64,000 bases of DNA from the NCBI GenBank assembly GCA_958510875.1, contig OY294067.1, positions 253,409,736 through 253,473,735 of the forward strand, in the 5' to 3' direction. Position numbers and translations under genes: made by a program. This document shows, one piece after another, positions 56,774 to 64,000 of the stretch (within the stretch, counting starts at the first letter, position 1; each line of letters starts with the position of its first letter). The notes beneath the pieces were generated by a model. The model was given only the letters and a program-made list of their open reading frames with translations. It was not told the DNA's origin and did not search any database. The DNA is from Endomychus coccineus. Lineage: Eukaryota > Arthropoda > Insecta > Coleoptera > Endomychidae.

Positions 56774-57312
56774 ACGCACACTCTACCGCAGCTCGGCTAT
56801 CCGGCGTTTACGAGCGTATGGTTTCAAAATGCAAACGCTCGTAAAAAGCAACAATATCTCGGGAACTGAAGTAAATAACAAAATATTTTGTAATATTTTA
56901 CATGCTACAAGTAAGAGCAATTTCGTATATCACTACTTACATTCAATTTTTTAGTACAATACGTACCTACTAAATACGTTTTATCAACGTAAGTTTTCAC
57001 ATTTTTTGTATTACTTTTTATCGTTATTTGATATATTACAATAAATAATATGTTAAAATACCATACACATTCCAAAATAGCGAATAAATAGTATTAATGA
57101 ATAGCGCAATGTATTTTTTTAGAGTACTTCCGACATTACTAGAAGTTTGAAAATACGCGCAATCTTAATATTATTGAATGGTAGTACATATTGAATAAAC
57201 ATCGATTTTCGAGCAAGGGTTCCAGAGATATTGTTGTTTTTTTACGAGCGTTTGCATTGTGAACCCATACGCTCGAACACGCCGGATAGCCGAGCTGCGG
57301 TAGAATGTGCGT
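56774..57312. mobile_element. Miniature inverted-repeat element with 95-bp termini
   Basis: The left terminus ACGCACACTCTACCGCAGCT is mirrored by the right terminus ending at 57312. Similarity continues inward for about 95 bp through CTCGGCTATCCGGCG and ATGCAAACGCTCGTAAA. The centre is AT-rich and non-coding. No clear target duplication could be defined (left flank GTTGCC, right flank TGGCTA). A 70-bp GC-rich piece lies directly to its right. Confidence 0.8.
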
Positions 57313-57570
57313 TGGCTAGCGCGGCGGCTCTCCCTTCCACGCGCGCCAGACAGCCAAGCGCACGAAATACCATTTAGTCCAGGCTGTGAACCGGGATTTT
57401 AGCTATAATTAAAAAAAAAACATATAGGTTCGAATCAGAAATTTTTTTTTGCATCAGCTTCAAGAGGTTTTCAGGATCATTCATACACCTCAAAACCTTT
57501 TGGGAACCCCAACCCCACCCATTGGGGACGAAAATAGTCCGAAATCTCCCTCAAATTTGCAACATGCCAA

Positions 57571-60500
57571 GTCTTGAATTGTATTTTCTACAAAAAAAGG
57601 TATTTTGGCATTTCGAGTACACCTAGTAGGTTTTTTGAGTCGCTGAACACGAATCCGTAGCCAGATTTACTTTCAAACCATTGTAGGGGTGGTAAAATCG
57701 GAAAAATTGGCCAATTTTGCACCCCTATTATGTTATTTTGCAATTTACGTGTTTTAGGCATTTAGATCGCACCTCGGGGGTTTTTTGGGTCGCTGAATAC
57801 GATACCGAAGCCAGATTTACTTAAAATTCATCATTGGGGTGGTGAAATAGAGAAAATTGGTCAATTTTGCACCCCTAATATATTATTTTGCAATTTACGT
57901 GTTTTAGGCATTTAGATTGCACCAAGGAGGTTTTTTGGGTCGCTGAAAACGATTCCGAAGTCAGATTTACTTAAAATTCATCGTTGGGGTGGTGTAATAG
58001 ACGAAATTGGTCAAATTCGCACCCCTAATATATTATTTTGTAATTTACGTGTTTTAGGCATTTAGATCGCACCACGGGGGTTTTTTGGGTCGCTGAATAC
58101 GATACCGAAGCCAGATTTACTTGAAATTCATCATTGGGGTGGTTAAATAGAGAAAATTGGTCAATTTTGCACCCCTAATATATTATTTTGCAATTTACGT
58201 ATTTAAGGCATTTAGATTGCACCAAGTAGGTTTTTTGGGTCGCTGAATACGATTCCGAAGTCAGATTTACTTGAAATTCATCGTTGGGGTGGTGAAATAG
58301 ACAAAATTGGTCAATTTTGCACCCCTAATATGTTGTTTTGCAATTCACGTGTTTTAGGCCTTTAGATTGCACCAAAGAGGTTTTTTGGGTCGCTGAAAAC
58401 GATTCCGAAGTCAGATTTACTTAAAATTCATCGTTGGGGTGGTGAAATAGACGAAATTGGTCAATTTTGCACCCCTAATATATTATTTTGCAATTTACGT
58501 GTTTTAGGAATTTAGATTGCACCAAGTAGGTTTTTTGGGTCGCTGAATACGATTCCGAAGTCAGATTTACTTGAAATTCATCGTTGGGGTGGTGAAATAG
58601 ACAAAATTGGTCAATTTTGCACCCCTAATATGTTGTTTTGCAATTCACGTGTTTTAGGCCTTTAGATTGCACCAAAGAGGTTTTTTGGGTCGCTGAAAAC
58701 GATTCCGAAGTCAGATTTACTTAAAATTCATCGTTGGGGTGGTGAAATAGACGAAATTGGTCAATTTTGCACCCCTAATATATTATTTTGCAATTTACGT
58801 GTTTTAGGAATTTAGATTGCACCAAAGAGGTTTTTTGGGTCGCTGAAAACGATTCCGAAGTCAGATTTACTTGAAATTCATCATTGGGTTGGTGAAATAG
58901 AGACAATTGGTCAATTTTGCATCCCTAATATAATATTTTGCAATTTACGTGTTTTAGGCATTTAGATCGCACCACGGGGGTTTTTTGGGTCGCTGAATAC
59001 GATACCGAAGCCAGATTTACTTAAAATTCATCATTGGGGTGGTGAAATAGAGAAAATTGGTCAATTTTGCACCCCTAATATATTATTTTGCAATTTACGT
59101 GTTTTAGGCATTTAGATTGCACCAAGGAGGTTTTTTGGGTCGCTGAATACGATTCCGAAGTCAGATTTACTTAAAATTCATTGTTGGGGTGGTGAAATAG
59201 ACGAAATTGGTCAATTTTGCACCCCTAATATGTTATTTTGCAATTCACGTGTTTTAGGCATTTAGATTGCACCAAAGAGGTTTTTTGGGTCGCTGAAAAC
59301 GATTCCGAAGTCAGATTTACTTAAAATCATCGTTGGGGTGGTGAAATAGACAAAATTGGTCAATTTTGCACCCCTAATATGCTATTTTGCAATTCACGTG
59401 TTTTAGGCATTTAGATTGCACCAAGGAGGTTTTTTGGGTCGCTGAAAACGATTCCGAAGTCAGATTTACTTAAAATTCATCGTTGGGGTGTTGAAATAGA
59501 CGAAATTGGTCAATTTTGCACCCCTAATATATTATTTTGCAATTTACGTGTTTTAGGCATTTAGATTGACCCAAGGAGGTTTTTTGGGTCGCTGAAAACG
59601 ATTCCGAAGTCAGATTTACTTAAAATTCATCATTGGGGTGGCGAAATAGAGAAAATTGGTCAATTTTGCACCCCTAATATATTATTTTGCAATTTACGTG
59701 TTTTAGGCATTTAGATCGCACCACGGGGGTTTTTTTGGGTCGCTGAATACGATACCGAAGCCAGATTTACTTAAAATTCATCATTGGGGTGGTGGAATAG
59801 AGAAAATTGGTCAATTTTGCACCCCTAATATATTATTTTGCAATTTACGTGTTTAAGGCATTTAGATTGCACCAAGGAGGTTTTTTGGGTCGCTGAATAC
59901 GATTCCAAAGTCAGATTTACTTGAAATTCATCGTTGGGGTGGTGAAATAGACAAAATTGGTCAATTTTGCACCCCTAATATGTTATTTTGCAATTCACGT
60001 GTTTTAGGCATTTAGATTGCACCAAGGAGGTTTTTTGGGTCGCTGAAAACGATTCCGAAGTCAGATTTACTTAAAATTCATCGTTGGGGTGGTGAAATAG
60101 ACGAAATTGGTCAATTTTGCACCCCTAATATATTATTTTGCAATTTACGTGTTTTAGGCATTTAGATTGCACCAAGGAGGTTTTTTGGGTCGCTGAAAAC
60201 GATTCCGAAGTCAGATTCACTTAAAATTCATCGTTGGGGTGGTGAAATAGACGAAATTTGTCAATTTTGCACCCCTAATATATTATTTTGCAATTTACGT
60301 GTTTTAGGCATTTAGATCGCACCACGGGGGTTTTTTGGGTCGCTGAATACGATACCGAAGCCAGATTTACTTAAAATTCATCATTGGGGTGGTGAAATAG
60401 AGAAAATTGGTCAATTTTGCACCCCTAATATATTATTTTGCAATTTACGTGTTTTAGGCATTTAGATTGCACCAAGGATGTTTTTTGGGTCGCTGAAAAC

Positions 60501-61934
60501 GATCCCGAAGTCAGATTTACTTAAAATTCATCGTTGGGGTGGTGAAATAGACGAAATTGGTCAATTTTGCACCCCTAATATATTATTTTGCAATTTACGT
60601 GTTTTAGGCATTTAGATCGCACCACGGGGGTTTTTTGGGTCGCTGAATACGATACCGAAGCCAGATTTACTTAAAATTCATCATTGGGTTGGTGAAATAG
60701 AGAAAATTGGTCAATTTTGCACCCCTAATATATTATTTTGCAATTTACGTGTTTTAGGCATTTAGATTGCACCAAGGAGGTTTTTTGGGTCGCTGAAAAC
60801 GATTCCGAAGTCAGATTTACTTAAAATTCATCGTTGGGGTGGTAAAATAGACGAAATTGGTCAATTTTGCACCCCTAATATATTATTTTGCAATTTACGT
60901 GTTTCAGGCATTTAGATTGCACCAAGGAGGTTTTTTGGGTCGCTGAATACGATTCCGAAGTCAGATTTACTTGAAATTCATCGTTGGGGTGGTGAAATAG
61001 ACAAAATTGGTCAATTTTGCACCCCTTATATGTTATTTTGCAATTCACGTGTTTTAGGCATTTAGATTGCACCAAGGAGGTTTTTTGGGTCGCTGAATAC
61101 GATTCCGCAGTCAGATTCACTTGAAATTTATCGTTGGGGTGGTGAAATAGACGAAATTGGTCAATTTTGCACCCCTAATATATTATTTTGCAATTTACGT
61201 GTTTTAGGCATTTAGATTGCACCAAGGAGGTTTTTTGGGTCGCTGAATACGATTCCGAAGTCAGATTTACTTAAAATTCATCGTTGAGGTGGTGAAATAG
61301 ACGAAATTTGTCAATTTTGCACCTCTTATATATTATTTTGCACCCCTAATATATTATTTTGCAATTTACGTGTTTTAGGCATTTAGATTGCACCAAGGAG
61401 GTTTTTTGGGTCGCTGAATACGATTCCGAAGTCAGATTTACTTGAAATTCATCGTTGGGGTGGTGAAATAGACAAAATTGGTCAATTTTGCACCCCTAAT
61501 ATGTTATTTTGCAATTCACGTGTTTTAGGCATTTAGATTGCACCAAGGAGGTTTTTTGGGTCGCTGAATACGATTCCGAAGTCAGATTTACTTGAAATTC
61601 ATCGTAGGGGTGGTGGAATAGACAAAATTGGTCAATTTTGCACCATTAATATGTTATTTTGCAATTCACGTGTTTTAGGCATTTAGATTGCACCAAGGAG
61701 GTTTTTTGGGTCGCTGAATACGATTCCGAAGTCAGATTTACTTGAAATTCATCGTTGGGGTGGTGAAATAGACAAAATTGGTCAATTTTGCACCCCTAAT
61801 ATGTTATTTTGCAATTCACGTGTTTTAGGCATTTAGATTACACCAAGGAGGTTTTTTGGGTCGCTGAATACGATTCCGAAGTCAGATTCACTTAAAATTC
61901 ATCGTTGGGATGGTGAAATAGACAAAATTGGTCA
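57571..61934 (+). repeat. 150-bp satellite array, about 29 copies
   Basis: The unit can be followed by ACCCCTAATATATTATTTTG at 57871, 58021, 58171 and so on every 150 bp. Single-base indels occur near 59325 and 59730, and a partial 21-bp duplication near 61325. The most constant part is GGTTTTTTGGGTCGCTGAA. Two main variants alternate irregularly: one with CACGGGGG and GATACCGAAGCC, the other with CAAGGAGG and GATTCCGAAGTC. The first copy (57571-57720) is the most diverged. Open frames through the array are by-products. Confidence 0.95.
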
Positions 61935-62491
61935 CCAACACAAAAATATTGGTATCTTGAAATAGAATAAAACGGTTTCAAAAATATATTTTTTTCCTTT
62001 TTACGTTTCTTTAGGCACAGGTATACAAAATCTCTACGCTAGGTATAGTATATAGTATACCTATAGGTATTAATATACAGGCATCTATCTTTATACCGGC
62101 AGGTGCACTATTTTGTAAGTAACGGTAAGTATGGGTATATATAATGTGAAAAAATTAGATATAAGAAGGTGTGTTGTACTCATCATAATAATTGTTAAAT
62201 TCCTTCTTTTTTTAATGCGTTGAGCCCCTTCGTATACATATTTATTATACAGAAAACCAAAGACTGTATCCTTCTAAACTTATCTCATTTTACAGCCCTG
62301 AGATCGTTACACAGGTCATATCCACATACATGTGCATATGTTCAAACGTCGCATCTGTTAATGACGTGGTCCACTGCTTGAAATGAGAGATTTTCTTTTC
62401 ACACAATTACTAATATTCCTATCCTCTTAATCTTGAAAAAGGAGAAAACTCCGAAATAATTTTAAAATGCAAAAATAATAAAAATTTAGAA
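61935..62491. other. Central spacer of the giant foldback
   Basis: A non-repetitive, AT-rich stretch with short runs of TATA-containing sequence (ATATAGTATACCTATAGGT near 62046). No gene seen. In foldback elements this is the loop between the arms. Confidence 0.6.
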
Positions 62492-63241
62492 GCGTGTCAA
62501 ATTAGCCATTTTTGTAAATTTCTCACTCCTACGATGATATTCGAGTAAATCTGGCTTTGGAATCGTATTCAGCGACTCAAAAAATCTCCTTGGTGCTTTC
62601 GAAATGATAAAAACACGTAAATTGCAAAACCACATATTAAGGGTGAGAAATTGGCCAATTTTGTCAATTTTACCACCTCAACGATGGATTGCAAGTAAAT
62701 CTGGCTTCGGATTCGTGTTCGGCGACCCAAAAAACCTCCTTGGTGCACTCGTATTGACAAAAACACGTAAATTGCAGAATAACATATAAGGGGTGCAAAA
62801 TTGGCCAATTTTGTCGATTTCACCACTCCAACGATGAATTTTGAGTAAATCTGGTTTCGGAATCGTATTCAGCGACCCAAAAAACCTCCTTGGTGCATTC
62901 GAAATGCCTAAAACACGTAAATTGCAAAACAACATATTAAGGGTGCAAAATTGGCTAATTTTGTCAATTTTACCACCTCAACGATGAATTGCAAGTAAAT
63001 CTGGCTTCGGATTCGTGTTCAGCGACCCAAAAAATCTCCTTGATGCACTCGAATTGACAAAAACACGTAAATTTCAACATAACATATCAGGGGTGCGAAA
63101 TTGGCCAATTTTGCCGATTTGACCACCCCTACGATGGATTGCAAGTAAATCTGGCTACGAATTCGTGTTCAGCGACCCAAAAATCCTCTTAGGTGCACTT
63201 GAAATGCCAAAATACCTTTTCTTGTAGAAAATACAATTCAA
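62492..63241 (-). repeat. 150-bp satellite array, inverted, 5 copies
   Basis: The reverse complement of the left array, with CTGGCTT landmarks at 62551, 62701, (CTGGTTT) 62851, 63001 and 63151, exactly 150 bp apart. The copies are more diverged from each other than those of the left array. Confidence 0.9.
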
Positions 63242-64000
63242 GGCTTGGCATGTTGCAAATGCCGCCCCCAATGGGTGGGGTTGGGGTGTCCAAGAGGTTT
63301 TAAAGTGTATGAATGATCCTGAGAACCTCCTGGAACTAATGCAACAAAAAATTTTCGATTCGAACATACATGTTTTTTTTTTCCGGTTCACAGCCTGGAC
63401 TAATTATTTAAAATAATTGTTTTAGCAACTTCTAGGGAAGATAAGAAGTTGAAATTTTGTTAAGCTGTTCATTAACTATTGAAAAAGATGATCCTTTAAA
63501 AAAATAGAACATTACCGCACCACAACTTTTTTAGGGCCATTTTACAAAAGGGCTTTTTTTTGCATTAAGCTGCGGTTTGCAAAAAGTGTACATACGATCT
63601 TACTGAAATTCTGTGTGGTACTTGGTGGGCACAAAAGCGACAACCCATCAAAATTTCAGCTCTTAGTGTTCAGAAAAACTTCGAGCAAAATCGATGGTTT
63701 TTTGCAATTTTCGGGGTCACCGCTGGTCCAATCGGGTTCAGTTGCAGCTCATTTTTTCCGTCTTTTTACGGCGCATAAGCTCATACGAAGCTTTTTTCTT
63801 CTCACTCAATTCGACGATGTCCGAAGCGAAAAACCGGTTTTGGCCATTTTTATAATTTTTTTTGGAACTGTTGCGATGATTAAAAAGTGTTCGATTTTAG
63901 TTCCTTCAATTTGTATCATAATTATCTACTTAAAGCAATTTTTTTCTCCGAACTCAGAATTAAAAACTCCAAAAAGCTAATTCTATCACACTACTAGGCA

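Larger units (their letters stand above)
55336..64000. mobile_element. Giant foldback element with satellite arrays in inverted arms (open at window end)
   Basis: The outer left arm (55336-55450, 56304-56773 and about 57380-57570) matches the right arm (63241-64000) in reverse. Landmarks from the outside in are GTGATAGAATTAGC, TAAGTAGATAATTATGATAC, GATGGTTTTTT, GTGGTACTTGGTGGGCACAA, TTCACAGCCTGGACTA and CCCAATGGGTGGGG. Next come arrays of one 150-bp unit in opposite orientation (57571-61934 and 62492-63241), and a central spacer of about 550 bp. Similarity still continues at the last base, so the element extends beyond the window. No transposase is visible. The layout recalls Drosophila FB and Galileo elements, whose long termini contain tandem repeats. 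Confidence 0.75.

Noticed and set aside
60875..61120. Open frames inside the satellite array and its inverted partner (also 62569-62935)
   Set aside because: They repeat with the satellite period and mirror each other; they are by-products and not genes.
57571..61934. Regular array that might be read as a CRISPR-like locus
   Set aside because: The whole 150-bp unit repeats with no variable spacers. It is a satellite in a eukaryotic foldback element.

Overview
This window looks like AT-rich nuclear DNA from an animal, most likely an arthropod or insect. There are no operons, bacterial ribosome binding sites or long host genes. Nearly everything recognisable is mobile DNA typical of insect genomes: Penelope-like elements (PLEs) with GIY-YIG endonucleases, Jockey/CR1-like and I-like LINEs, mariner and Tc1 remnants, hAT-like miniature elements and many long-armed foldback elements. 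The species cannot be named from sequence alone. The window resembles gene-poor intergenic or giant-intron DNA, with one good candidate host exon (18144-18208) and weaker candidate first exons at 22200-22376 and 50801-50847.

Left part (1-9500): a cluster of tandem and inverted repeats carrying decayed type-I hammerhead ribozymes (1081-1890, retrozyme-like), then inverted fragments of PLE family A (2620-3655), a nearly readable copy of PLE family B (4020-5828), a dispersed repeat with a tRNA-like segment (5829-6150) and a GC-richer possible promoter near 8100-8365.

Middle part (9500-33000): foldback elements (11595-12633; 20329-21666, the latter with a 286-bp hAT-like insertion), a 5'-truncated Jockey-like LINE inserted in the 3' UTR of a PLE-A copy (15240-17712), the candidate exon, a Tc1 remnant (19205-19835), a mariner with clear inverted termini split by a LINE (23783-26622), a second mariner-type element with long termini (26650-27696), a third mariner remnant (28870-29640) and a degraded PLE-B copy (30490-32630).

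Right-middle part (33000-55300): a minisatellite, a head-to-head inverted PLE-A pair disrupted by two later insertions (35935-39048), three long foldbacks (40272-41402, 42613-44495, 47770-49205), a head-to-head PLE-C pair (45185-46215), a possible promoter and signal-peptide-like first exon (50680-50850) and a decayed LINE (51530-53110).

Right end (55336-64000): one very large foldback element, open at the window edge. Its inverted arms carry arrays of a 150-bp satellite in opposite orientation (about 29 copies on the left, 5 on the right), and two smaller DNA transposons are nested in the left arm. One of these can be dated as later than the arms because the opposite arm keeps the empty site. 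The genes do not form a pathway. The story is layered transposition, with self-cleaving-ribozyme-like motifs recurring at element ends.
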